From positions 868,001 through 932,000 of the forward strand of contig NZ_JAUSXY010000001.1 of NCBI RefSeq assembly GCF_030944625.1: a stretch of 64,000 bases of DNA. Direction: 5' to 3'. This document shows, in pieces, positions 1 through 8,534 of the stretch. Every line of letters starts with the position of its first letter. Within the stretch, counting starts at the first letter, position 1. The notes under the pieces were generated by a model. The model was not told where the DNA came from, did no database searches, and worked only from the letters and a program-made list of their open reading frames with translations. The DNA is from Arthrobacter sp. SLBN-112. Its GTDB lineage: Bacteria > Actinomycetota > Actinomycetes > Actinomycetales > Micrococcaceae. A program made the position numbers and the translations under genes.

Positions 1-84
1 CGCGGCGATCCCCTATACCTAATCCTGAGTGCCATCACTGACCCCTCTACTTGCCTAACAGGGGGTAAACACGGGGTAAAAAGT

Positions 85-99
85 GAGTACCTACTACTC
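85..99. promoter_or_regulatory. Inverted repeat in promoter region of glycan locus
   Basis: GAGTA and TACTC arms (85-89, 95-99) flank a 5-base spacer. The site lies about 55 bp upstream of the first glycosyltransferase start, in a 147-bp AT-richer leader with no gene. The outer sequence (CTACTCG on the right) matches the right arm of the palindrome at 33700-33716 upstream of a surface-protein gene. A weaker long-range repeat, CCTAATCC near 18 and GGATTAG near 109, encloses it. An operator for a shared regulator is inferred; none is identified. Confidence 0.4.
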
Positions 100-153
100 G
101 TGATACCCGGATTAGGTAGGGGGTAGTCTGCGTGAACGGCCAGAGGATTGGCG

Positions 154-1125
154 ATGGGTTGCTGGGGGATCAGCGACCAGACCATGACCGGATCAAGCGT
201 ATGTGCCGCGGCAATTAAGGCCGGCGGCATTGTCCGGAATCCGAACTGTCATGAAGTGGTGAGGCAATTGTCAATTTCGCCCCAACTGCCGGCCTTGTTT
301 TCACAGCCGGGACTCTTATTTCCACAAGCCTCAATCAGCGTTGTTATTCCGACGTTGAACGAGGAAAAGAACCTGCCCTGGGTTCTGCGCCGGATGCCCT
401 CCTACGTCGATGAAGTAGTGATCGTGGACGGCCGTTCGCAGGACAACACTGTTGAAGTGGCCAAGGCCATTCGCCCGGACGTCGTGGTGGTCAACGAAAC
501 CCGTAAAGGGAAGGGCGTTGCCCTCCGTTCCGGATTTGCGGCCGCCAGCGGGGACATCATCGTGATGCTGGACGCGGACGGCAGCATGGATCCGCAGGAG
601 ATCGGGTGGTTTGTAGCGCCACTCCAGCACGACTTCGATTTCGTCAAGGGCTCCCGGCACGTCACCGGTGGCGGCAGCGAAGACCTGACCCGGCTGAGGA
701 AGGCGGGGAACCGGGCGCTGACCGGACTTGCGAACGCTGTCCTGCACAGCAATTACTCGGATCTTTGCTATGGCTATATCGCCTTCCGGCGCGAGTGCCT
801 GGAGGTGCTGGAGCTGGAGTCGGACGGTTTTGAAATCGAAACCGAACTCATCGTCCGGGCCGCCAAAGCGGGATTGCGGATCGCCGAGGTTCCCAGCCTT
901 GAGCTGGACCGGATCTCCGGCGCATCCAACCTCCAGACCTTCCGCGACGGCTGGCGGGTGCTGCACACGCTGGCGCGCGAGTGCGCAGTGTGGGAAGCGC
1001 CGACTGCCGGCGCCCGCCCCGAGGCCCTCCGCCGCGTGAAATACACCTACTCCAATGTCCGCTTCCCGCGGTTGCCCGTGGACCCGCACAGTGTCCTCAC
1101 AGCGGCGGTGAGCCAGCATGCTTGA
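154..1125 (+). CDS. Family 2 glycosyltransferase (dolichol-phosphate-mannose-synthase type)
   Basis: Predicted to transfer a sugar from a nucleotide donor to a lipid or glycan acceptor at the inner membrane face. The GT-A core begins near residue 60 with VIPTLNEEKN, the metal-binding motif reads MLDADGS, and FEIETELIVRA follows in the acceptor region, as in DPM1/GtrB-type enzymes. The first 55 residues are an unrelated N-terminal extension and no C-terminal membrane helices follow. ATG at 154 is preferred over TTG at 148 because AGAGGA sits 7 bases upstream. The stop overlaps the next glycosyltransferase by 8 bases, so the two are probably translationally coupled. The sugar and acceptor cannot be told from the sequence. 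Confidence 0.82.
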   Translation: MGCWGISDQTMTGSSVCAAAIKAGGIVRNPNCHEVVRQLSISPQLPALFSQPGLLFPQASISVVIPTLNEEKNLPWVLRRMPSYVDEVVIVDGRSQDNTVEVAKAIRPDVVVVNETRKGKGVALRSGFAAASGDIIVMLDADGSMDPQEIGWFVAPLQHDFDFVKGSRHVTGGGSEDLTRLRKAGNRALTGLANAVLHSNYSDLCYGYIAFRRECLEVLELESDGFEIETELIVRAAKAGLRIAEVPSLELDRISGASNLQTFRDGWRVLHTLARECAVWEAPTAGARPEALRRVKYTYSNVRFPRLPVDPHSVLTAAVSQHA

Positions 1126-2122
1126 TCGCATGAAACCACTGTCCGTGACGGTGGTGATCTGCGCCTACACCTCGGCGCGGTGGGGAATGCTGCTCGATGT
1201 CATCGAATCCGTCCGGCTGCAGACCCTGGCGCCGGACCAGGTGCTGGTCGTCGTTGACCACAACGAGGAACTGTACGACAGGCTCGTCGAAATCGTCGAC
1301 GACGTGACAGTGGTGGAAAGCACCGGCCAGACCGGTCTGTCCGGAGCCCGCAATACGGGCGTCGGACTCGCTGAGTCGGACATCGTCGCCTTCCTGGATG
1401 ACGACGCCGAGGCGGCGCCGGATTGGCTCGAACGCCTGGTTGCGCTGTACGACGACCCGGACGTCATGGCCGTGGGTGGCAAGGTGGTCCCGCTCTGGGA
1501 GGCCGGCCGGCCGGGCTATTTCGCCGAGGAACTGGACTGGATCGTGGGGTGCAGCCACCGGGGCATGCCTCGGGTGGCCTCGGAAGTCCGCAACGTCATC
1601 GGCGCCAACATGTCCTTCCGGCTCGAGGTGCTGCGCCAGGTGGGGGGCTTCAACCTCTCGCTGGGACGCAAAGGCACTTTGCCGTTGGGTTGCGAGGAAA
1701 CCGAAATCTGCATCCGGTCGCAGATGGGGTCACCCGGATCCCGCATCGTATACGAACCGGCGGCGCTGGTCCGCCACCACGTTCCCGCATCCCGCGGAAC
1801 GTTGCGGTACATGATGTCGCGGTCCTGGTCCGAGGGGCTCTCCAAAGCCCAGGTCAGCCAGTTGGTGGGTCACAAACGGGCCCTGGGACCTGAGCGCAGG
1901 TATGTGCGCAGCGTACTCCCGCGGGCGGTGTTTACCGGGCTTCGTTCCTGGGGCCGGGACGGCAGCCCCGACGGCCTTGGCCGCGCGGGCGCTGTGATTG
2001 CGGTGCTTGCCTGCACCGCGGCCGGGTACTTCCAGGGGCGTCGCCTCCAGCATTGGACGGGGCCGGACGACGGCGGTGACGCCTTGGTGGCGGCCGGCGC
2101 GCAGTGGAGGGAAGTGCAATGA
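1118..2122 (+). CDS. Family 2 glycosyltransferase
   Basis: A GT-A fold glycosyltransferase of 334 residues. VVICAYTSARW opens the nucleotide-binding core, FLDDDAEAAPDW carries the Asp triad that binds metal and nucleotide sugar, and CEETEICIR supplies the acidic catalytic-base region. A hydrophobic stretch near the C-terminus (AGAVIAVLACTAAGYF) may touch the membrane. It starts inside the end of the previous gene, and its stop forms an ATGA overlap with the next, so three glycosyltransferases are coupled. ATG at 1130 is an alternative start, but a GGTGAG-like site favours 1118. Probable role: one sugar addition in the surface glycan built by this locus. Confidence 0.82.
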   Translation: MLDRMKPLSVTVVICAYTSARWGMLLDVIESVRLQTLAPDQVLVVVDHNEELYDRLVEIVDDVTVVESTGQTGLSGARNTGVGLAESDIVAFLDDDAEAAPDWLERLVALYDDPDVMAVGGKVVPLWEAGRPGYFAEELDWIVGCSHRGMPRVASEVRNVIGANMSFRLEVLRQVGGFNLSLGRKGTLPLGCEETEICIRSQMGSPGSRIVYEPAALVRHHVPASRGTLRYMMSRSWSEGLSKAQVSQLVGHKRALGPERRYVRSVLPRAVFTGLRSWGRDGSPDGLGRAGAVIAVLACTAAGYFQGRRLQHWTGPDDGGDALVAAGAQWREVQ

Positions 2123-3414
2123 GCGAGGGCGCCAGCCGCGTGCTCGAGGAGCTTCAGGGCGAAGCGCTGATCCTGGTGCCCGCCATGGAGTCCGTGTTGC
2201 CCCCGGTCTGGCCGGGGGCCCGGTGGATCGGCTCCGTGGACCTGGAGGATCTTGCGGACTGCTCGCACTTTGAACTGGAGAACCATGCTGGATACGAACG
2301 GGCACGGCTGCTGGTGCGCGCGTCGGGGGTCGTGCGGGGATTTGTCGATGTGCCGTCGCCGGCGGGAATCGTGGACCGGGCTGTATTCGAGGACGCCTTG
2401 GCGGCCTTGCCTCATGTCACGTCATTCCCGCCGGCGGTGACGGCCCCGCACATCACGGTGGTGGTCTGCACCAGGGACCGCACGGCACAGCTGAGGGGGG
2501 CGCTGATGACCATCCTTGCGCTGGACTACCCCCGCTTTGACGTGGTGGTGGTTGACAATGCGCCGGCGACGCATGACACGGAAGAACTGGTGCGGCGCGA
2601 CTTCAGGGACAGGCGCGTGCGGCTGGTCACTGAACCCGCTCCCGGCCTGTCCAACGCCAGGAATACCGGCCTGGAACACGCCCGCGGAAGCCTGGTGGCC
2701 TTCACGGATGACGACGTCGTTGTTGACAGGTCCTGGTTGTGGGAGATCGCCTCGGCGTTCGAAGCCGCCCCCGAGGCCGCATGCGTAACGGGGCTCGTCC
2801 CGGCAGGGGAGCTCAGGACCCCCACCCAGGGCTACTTCGATGCGAAGGTGAGCTGGTCGCGGAGCCTGGTGCCGCGGGTCTACTCGCTGGCAGAGCCGCC
2901 CCAGGGGCTGCCGAAGTTCCCCTTCAGCCCGGGGGCCTTCGGGACCGGAGCGAATTTCGCCCTCAAGCGCCACGCCGCCCTCACCCTGGGCGGATTCGAC
3001 CCGGCCCTGGGCGTGGGTACTCCCACTGGCGGCGGCGAGGATATCGACATGTTCACCCGGGTCATCCTGGCCGGCTACGCCCTGGTGGTCCAGCCGGCAG
3101 CGATCGTGTGGCACCGCCACCGGGACGGGCTCGAAGACCTCAGGGTGCAGACCCGGGGCTACGGCACCGGCCTGGGAGCCTGGATGGCGAAGGTGATGAT
3201 GGATCCCCACACCGCCAGGTTGGCGCTGGCCAGGAGCTGGGGCGTAGGGCTCGAATACCTGAGCCATCCGCACGCCGCCCAGCCGGGCCTCCACGGATAC
3301 CCGGCCCACAGTTCCCTCGAGGTGCAGGTTGCCAGGCTCGCCCGGCTGCAGCTGCTGGCCGTGGCCTTGGGGCCCTACAAGTACCTGCAGTCCCGCCGGA
3401 CTGCGGGCAGCTAG
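2119..3414 (+). CDS. Family 2 glycosyltransferase with N-terminal extension
   Basis: About 431 residues. The first 110 form an extra domain I do not recognise; the GT-A core then begins with ITVVVCTRDRTAQL, followed by AFTDDDVVVDRSW and GGGEDIDMFTR, with a late His-rich WHRHRDG element. The start at 2119 follows GGAGGGA and overlaps the previous stop in ATGA; a GTG at 2104 is less likely. The domain order (N-terminal extension, GT2 core, about 130-residue helical tail) is common in actinobacterial polysaccharide clusters. Donor and acceptor are unknown. Confidence 0.8.
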   Translation: MSEGASRVLEELQGEALILVPAMESVLPPVWPGARWIGSVDLEDLADCSHFELENHAGYERARLLVRASGVVRGFVDVPSPAGIVDRAVFEDALAALPHVTSFPPAVTAPHITVVVCTRDRTAQLRGALMTILALDYPRFDVVVVDNAPATHDTEELVRRDFRDRRVRLVTEPAPGLSNARNTGLEHARGSLVAFTDDDVVVDRSWLWEIASAFEAAPEAACVTGLVPAGELRTPTQGYFDAKVSWSRSLVPRVYSLAEPPQGLPKFPFSPGAFGTGANFALKRHAALTLGGFDPALGVGTPTGGGEDIDMFTRVILAGYALVVQPAAIVWHRHRDGLEDLRVQTRGYGTGLGAWMAKVMMDPHTARLALARSWGVGLEYLSHPHAAQPGLHGYPAHSSLEVQVARLARLQLLAVALGPYKYLQSRRTAGS

Positions 3415-3488
3415 AACAAACAGTCCACCCAGTGCTGGTGCGGAGAACCGATCCGCCAGTGGCAAGCCGATCCAGGAGTTGAAACAGT

Positions 3489-5702
3489 ATGGCGCTTCTT
3501 ATCAGGGGTGACGTCTCCGGTCCCATGAACTCCCGCGCTTCGCGCCGGCGCAGGCCCGGTTATGCCGATTACGCCTTGGCCCTGCTAAGTGCCGTGACGG
3601 CGGCCCTGATCCTCTTCGACATCGGGGGTGAGTCCTTGGCCGGCGCCAAACTCCTGGCCTGCCTTGCGCTGCCCGGCTGGGCGCTGGTGCGGTGGCTCCC
3701 CAGCGTGGACCCGGTCGCCCGACTGGTATTCACGGTCGTTGCCGGCGCAACGGCCTTCGCCCTGACTGCCGCAGCCATGGGGTGGCTGCAACTCTGGAAT
3801 CCCCGGCCCGTCGCCGTCGGCATCATGCTGGCATCCGCCGTCGCCCTCCTGGTCCCAGGCCCGGCACGGACCCGGGCCGCTTCCTCCCCCCTGCCCCGCC
3901 CGCAACTGATCAACTATGCGCCGTGGCTGGTCCTGGTGGCCGCGATGGCCATGTGGGCGGCCTCCCTCGCCGCCACAAACCCGCGCCTGGGTGACTACGG
4001 GCTGCTCACGGCCTTCCCGGTTACGTGGTACGTCTCGCTGGCGTTCGTCGTGGCCCTGTGCATCTGGAGCATCTCTCGGCAGCGGCTGCATTCGGGCTGG
4101 CTCACGGGAGCCTCCATCACCGGACTGGTGGTCATGCTGTACGCCTCTGCCGGGTTGCTGACCTCCGTCCCGCGGCTGCCCTGGACTTACAAGCACATCG
4201 CCGTAACGGACCTGATCCAGACCACCGGGCAGTTCGATCCGAGCATCGACATCTACAACCGCTGGCCAGGATTCTTCCTCTTCAGCGCCTTCCTCGGCGA
4301 ATCCAGCGGATACCAGGACCCGATGGCCTATGCCGGCTGGGCCGAACCGGTGTTCGCGCTCATGAGCGTCGCGCTGGTGCTGGCCATTGCCAGGACCCTG
4401 ACCAGGAATCCGCGGATCTACTGGACAGCCGCCCTGGTGTTCACCCTTACCAACTGGCTCAACCAGAACTACTACTCGCCGCAGGCCTTTGCGTACACCC
4501 TGCACCTGACAATGTGCCTGATCATCCTTACGTTCCTGCGCGGCACGCCCGCCAACTGGGTGCTCAAGCTTGAGCGCCGGCTGTCGGCCCGGCTGTCCAG
4601 ATCCGAACCACAGGTGGAAGAACCCGCAAGGTACAGCGGCCGCCAGCAGGCGATCGCAATCGTCGCAATCCTGGTGCTGCAGGCAATGATTGTGATGAGC
4701 CACCAACTGACTCCCTACCTGGCCATCCTGGGGCTCTTCCCGCTCTTCCTGACGCGCTACTTCAAGCCCGCCTGGGTTGCACCCGCACTGCTGCTGATGG
4801 CTTTGCTCTACCTCCTGCCAAACGTCGATTTCGTGGCGGGCAAGTACGGCCTTTTGAGCGGCTTCGATTTCTTCGCAAACGCCGGCTACAAGGCGTCCAA
4901 TGGAAGCCCCGGCCCCTCCCTCCTCTCCGGGCGGTGGCTGGCGCGCGAGGCGCTCGCCCTGTCTTTGTTCACCGCCTTGCTTGCCGGGCTCGGATTCATC
5001 CGCAACGTCCGCCTGGGCAACATCCGCACCACACTGATCGTGGGGACGCTGGCGGCAACGCCGATCCTTGGGCTTTTCGGCACCTCCTATGGTGGCGAGG
5101 GCAGGCTCCGCGTCTTCATGTTTGCCCTCCCGTGGCTGGCCATCGGCGCAGCGTGGTTCCTCTGGTCCGGCAGGGTTCCCAGCAGGAGGGCAGTGGTGGG
5201 GGCTGCGTCCTCGATTACAGTGCTGGCCGTCATGTTCACAGCGGTGTACTTCCAGAACGAGGCCAACGTCCGGGTGCCGGCAGCGGATGTGTCGGCCAGC
5301 CGCTGGCTCGATTCCAACGTCCAGAAGGGCGACGCGGTAGTTGAGACCAACTACCATTTGCCGCTCCTCATCGGCCCGCACTATTCCTTCTACCTCCGCA
5401 CCGGGCAGCTGGTTTCGGTTGCCTCAAAGCTCCATAAGTCCGGCCAGCCCTTCACTGGCGATGACATGGTGGCCTACGTGGACAAGACCAGGGCAGGAGC
5501 GAACCTGCGGACCTCGGACCGGCTGTTTGTTGTGGTCTCAGACCTGCAGCAGCGGACCTCAACGGGTGTCCTGCGGCAGTTCTCCAAGGATGCCATGGTC
5601 CCGTTGGAGCACGACCTGGATGTATCCAAGGCCGCCCAGGTTGTCTTCGAGAACAAGTCGGTGCGAATTTACGAGGTTTCCCGTGCTGACTGGGGCAACT
5701 AG
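3489..5702 (+). CDS. Large polytopic membrane protein of glycan locus
   Basis: A 737-residue protein with more than ten hydrophobic segments across residues 20-600 and a soluble C-terminal domain of about 140 residues. The topology fits GT-C glycosyltransferases or polymerase/ligase-like proteins of polysaccharide clusters, but I see no diagnostic catalytic motif. The tail contains SRWLDSNV and a run resembling the extracytoplasmic domains after the last helix in GT-C enzymes. ATG at 3489 has GGAG about 11 bases upstream. It follows the three GT2 genes by 74 bases and overlaps the GH16 gene by 20, so it probably belongs to the same transcript. Function in glycan polymerisation or transfer is inference. 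Confidence 0.6.
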   Translation: MALLIRGDVSGPMNSRASRRRRPGYADYALALLSAVTAALILFDIGGESLAGAKLLACLALPGWALVRWLPSVDPVARLVFTVVAGATAFALTAAAMGWLQLWNPRPVAVGIMLASAVALLVPGPARTRAASSPLPRPQLINYAPWLVLVAAMAMWAASLAATNPRLGDYGLLTAFPVTWYVSLAFVVALCIWSISRQRLHSGWLTGASITGLVVMLYASAGLLTSVPRLPWTYKHIAVTDLIQTTGQFDPSIDIYNRWPGFFLFSAFLGESSGYQDPMAYAGWAEPVFALMSVALVLAIARTLTRNPRIYWTAALVFTLTNWLNQNYYSPQAFAYTLHLTMCLIILTFLRGTPANWVLKLERRLSARLSRSEPQVEEPARYSGRQQAIAIVAILVLQAMIVMSHQLTPYLAILGLFPLFLTRYFKPAWVAPALLLMALLYLLPNVDFVAGKYGLLSGFDFFANAGYKASNGSPGPSLLSGRWLAREALALSLFTALLAGLGFIRNVRLGNIRTTLIVGTLAATPILGLFGTSYGGEGRLRVFMFALPWLAIGAAWFLWSGRVPSRRAVVGAASSITVLAVMFTAVYFQNEANVRVPAADVSASRWLDSNVQKGDAVVETNYHLPLLIGPHYSFYLRTGQLVSVASKLHKSGQPFTGDDMVAYVDKTRAGANLRTSDRLFVVVSDLQQRTSTGVLRQFSKDAMVPLEHDLDVSKAAQVVFENKSVRIYEVSRADWGN

Positions 5703-6513
5703 CGGGCGGGCGTACCAACTGTCGCTGGTCACGGTAACGTCCCTGTCCCTGGTTGGGGCGGCCCTGCTGGCGCTGCATGCCGATTCCTCACAGGTCAGCG
5801 GGGCGCCCCGGGGTGATCTGCCCTCCTGGCGCCAGACCATGGTGCAGGACTTCAACGTCCGCGCGGGTGCGGGAGCCGTGGGCGGCGTCTACGGCCTGGA
5901 CATGCGCGGTTATGACGGGCTTTCCGATTCCTCAGGGTTCGGGACCTACACCCCTGACGAGGTCCTGTCGGTCCACGACGGTTTCCTTGATTTCCACCTG
6001 CACTACTCGAACGACAGGCCGCGGGTGGCCAGCGTCATTCCGTTTGGGTATTCGGGCCAGACCTACGGAAGATACTCCGTCCGGTTCAGGTACGACTCCA
6101 TTCCGGGCTACAAGATTGCATTCCTGCTCTGGCCGGCCAGCGACGACTGGAACGAGGGGGAGATCGACTGGCCGGAGGGAGCCCTGGACGGGGCCCTGTA
6201 CGGAAACTCCGCCATAAAGGGAACCCGGACGCCGAACGGCATGCAGTTCGATCCCGGCGACAGGCGCTACTCGGCGGCACGGCCGGGCCAATGGCACGTA
6301 GCCACCATCGAATGGCGTCCCGGCCTGGTCCAATGGTTCCTGGATGGCCGGCTCGTGGACCAGACCACCAAACCGGGGGGTGTGCCGGACACCCCCATGC
6401 GCTGGACGCTCCAGGTGGAAACAGCCGACGACGCCTCCAGTACCTTTCCTGCACCCGGCGCAGCCGGACACGTCCAAGTGGATTGGGTGGTGCAGTATGC
6501 CTACACACCCTAG
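5683..6513 (+). CDS. Membrane-anchored or secreted GH16 family glycan hydrolase/transglycosylase
   Basis: A family 16 glycoside hydrolase of 276 residues. A hydrophobic N-terminal segment (residues about 12-31) acts as signal or anchor. The catalytic motif reads GEIDWPEG, giving the E-x-D-x-x-E arrangement of nucleophile and acid/base, and W-rich strands surround it. The chosen GTG at 5683 follows GAGG and lies inside the 3' end of the preceding gene; upstream sequence in this frame is only the shadow of that gene. GH16 enzymes cut beta-1,3/1,4-glucans or galactans. Placed within the biosynthetic operon it probably trims, releases or remodels the polymer being made. Confidence 0.78.
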   Translation: MLTGATSGRAYQLSLVTVTSLSLVGAALLALHADSSQVSGAPRGDLPSWRQTMVQDFNVRAGAGAVGGVYGLDMRGYDGLSDSSGFGTYTPDEVLSVHDGFLDFHLHYSNDRPRVASVIPFGYSGQTYGRYSVRFRYDSIPGYKIAFLLWPASDDWNEGEIDWPEGALDGALYGNSAIKGTRTPNGMQFDPGDRRYSAARPGQWHVATIEWRPGLVQWFLDGRLVDQTTKPGGVPDTPMRWTLQVETADDASSTFPAPGAAGHVQVDWVVQYAYTP

Positions 6514-6575
6514 GCCCGAACAGCTTCGCACCATACCCCGGAGTTGGCTCCGGCAACCGATTGGAGGGCGGCGCC

Positions 6576-8534
6576 GTGGGCGTACTGAATAACAGGCCCG
6601 CAGACGGCATCGGGGCTGAGATCCTGTGCGTCCATCCCCGGGTGGCCGCAGTGTTCGACGCCCTCAATGGATCCAACTGGTCGTGGCTGCTGCTCCGCGG
6701 AGAAGACGACCTCGCCTTGCCGGCCGGCGACGTGGACATCCTCGTGGATAGCGGCGTCCTTCCCAGGCTCGATGAACTGCTGGCCACCGCCGGGTTCTGC
6801 CGGGTCCTGGCGCCGGGCCACGGCAGCCACCGGTTCTACTTCTGCTACTCGGTGGATGACGGTGCCTGGATCAAGCTCGACGTTGTTTCCGACCTTGCGT
6901 TCGGGCCCTACCAGCAGTGGCGTACGCCGTGGGCGGCCCGCTGCCTGCGCCGCCGGGTCCGCCACGGCTCGTACTGGATGCCGGACCCGGCGGACCAGGC
7001 ATGGCTGCTCCTGCTGCACCTGTTCATGGACAAGGGCGGCATTTCCCCGGAGCGGCAGCCGTTGGCCCTCGCCGCAGCCAGGACGGCGGCCGACGGCGGG
7101 CGCATCGCGGAGTCGGTCAGGCGCCGGGTGGGTGCCGGGCCGGTGGCCGAGATGGTGGACTTGGTCCTGGACGGACGGTTGGACGAGGTACCCGCGACCG
7201 CGGCCCGCATGCGTGCCGCCTGGCGCGGCGGGGGCTTGAGCCCGCGCCTGATTGCGGGAGTCAACAGGCTGCTGAGGCGTTCCGGGGCCCAGGTCCGTGG
7301 GCATACTCCGCTATTGGGAGTCATGGCTCCGGACGGGGCCGGCAAGACCACATTGCTGAACGGCCTGCATGCCGACGTTCCGTTGCCCACCAAGTACGTC
7401 TATATGGGCCTGTGGGGAGCCGGTCCCTGGGACGAGGTCCTGGGCCGGATTCCCGGCGGCCGGACCGGAAAGAAGATTTACCGGCTGGTGCGGGGCGGAG
7501 TGCTGGCAAGGTTCTACCGCCGCATGGGCAAGGTGGTGCTGATGGACCGCGTGGCCTATGACGCACTGCTGGGCGGGTCCGGCGGCGGACCCCTGGCCGG
7601 CATGAGCAATGCACTCGCCTTGGCGGTGATCCCGGCCCCGGACGTCCTCCTGGTGCTGGACGTGCCCGGCGCCGTGATGTTTGAGCGGAAGGGCGAGCAC
7701 AGCCCGGAGCTGCTGGAATCGTGGCGGCAGGACTATCTGCAACTGGCCGGGCGCCTTCCCGGCGGCCGGGTGGTGGACGCGGCGCAGGCGGCGGAGGCCG
7801 TCCAGCGCGTGGTCACCGGCATTGTCTGGGAGACGTTGTCCCAGGCTGCCGGCACCCGCCGGGCCCACAGTCGTCGCCATCCTGGTGGCGGTGGTTCCGC
7901 CGCGCCGGAAAAGGCGGACCCGGTGGCCGCGGAAGCCGCGCAGGAAACCGGCGCGGCGGAGGCACTGGCCCTGCACCTCTGGCACCTCCTGGACTGGCGC
8001 TTCCTGCTCCCCATCCTGCAGCCCCGCACCCTCGGCTTCGCCGGACAGGTAAGCCAGGAAACGGAGTCGGCGTTGCGGCTGTTGGACCCGGAGGCCGTGC
8101 GCTTGGGCGGCCCGGGCTCCGGTCCGGACGGCGCGTCATGCGACGTGGTGCTGCTGGCATCTCCGGGCCGCAGCCACGTGGAAAGCGCTGGGCTGGCGCT
8201 GGAACCCGGAGGATGGATTTGCGTGGAAGCCAGCCGCTCGCTGCTCCAGCGTTCCGGGCCCCGGACGCTCAGGGGCTGGAAACGCACACTGGAGCGGCGC
8301 GGATACCAGGACGTCAACCTGTACTGGAATGCCCCCAACCGTGACCGCACCGCCAGGCTGGTTCCGGTACGGTCCGCCGTGGCCATCCGTGACACCCTGG
8401 CACTGCGGAAAGATGTGCGGTTTGGATCGCTCAAAGCGGCCGCGGCCCACCTGGCCCTGGCACTTCACGTCTTCGACCTCATGGTCCCGGAGGGCACAGT
8501 CACGGGAAGACGTCCGGAACGGGGTGGGCCATGA
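6576..8534 (+). CDS. Three-module protein: NTase-like, P-loop kinase-like and methyltransferase-like domains
   Basis: A 652-residue protein built of three parts. Residues 30-130 carry GDVDILVD (51-58), like the G-x-D-x-D core of nucleotidyltransferase-fold proteins. Residues 245-420 form a P-loop domain with APDGAGKTT (251-259) and VVLMDRVAYDALL (about 320-332), resembling thymidylate-kinase-like NTPases. A low-complexity linker (about 425-465) leads to a degenerate Rossmann or methyltransferase-like region ending near 600. GTG at 6576 follows GGAGG. The stop overlaps the next gene (APH-type kinase) in ATGA, so the two are probably made together. The fusion suggests activation or modification of a small phospho-sugar or lipid head group, but this is inference; I do not recognise a characterised homologue. 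Confidence 0.65.
   Translation: MGVLNNRPADGIGAEILCVHPRVAAVFDALNGSNWSWLLLRGEDDLALPAGDVDILVDSGVLPRLDELLATAGFCRVLAPGHGSHRFYFCYSVDDGAWIKLDVVSDLAFGPYQQWRTPWAARCLRRRVRHGSYWMPDPADQAWLLLLHLFMDKGGISPERQPLALAAARTAADGGRIAESVRRRVGAGPVAEMVDLVLDGRLDEVPATAARMRAAWRGGGLSPRLIAGVNRLLRRSGAQVRGHTPLLGVMAPDGAGKTTLLNGLHADVPLPTKYVYMGLWGAGPWDEVLGRIPGGRTGKKIYRLVRGGVLARFYRRMGKVVLMDRVAYDALLGGSGGGPLAGMSNALALAVIPAPDVLLVLDVPGAVMFERKGEHSPELLESWRQDYLQLAGRLPGGRVVDAAQAAEAVQRVVTGIVWETLSQAAGTRRAHSRRHPGGGGSAAPEKADPVAAEAAQETGAAEALALHLWHLLDWRFLLPILQPRTLGFAGQVSQETESALRLLDPEAVRLGGPGSGPDGASCDVVLLASPGRSHVESAGLALEPGGWICVEASRSLLQRSGPRTLRGWKRTLERRGYQDVNLYWNAPNRDRTARLVPVRSAVAIRDTLALRKDVRFGSLKAAAAHLALALHVFDLMVPEGTVTGRRPERGGP

Noticed and set aside
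3585..5381. Open frame of about 598 codons antisense to the large membrane protein
   Set aside because: The plus-strand frame gives ordered hydrophobic helices; the antisense protein is Gly/Gln/His-rich noise.
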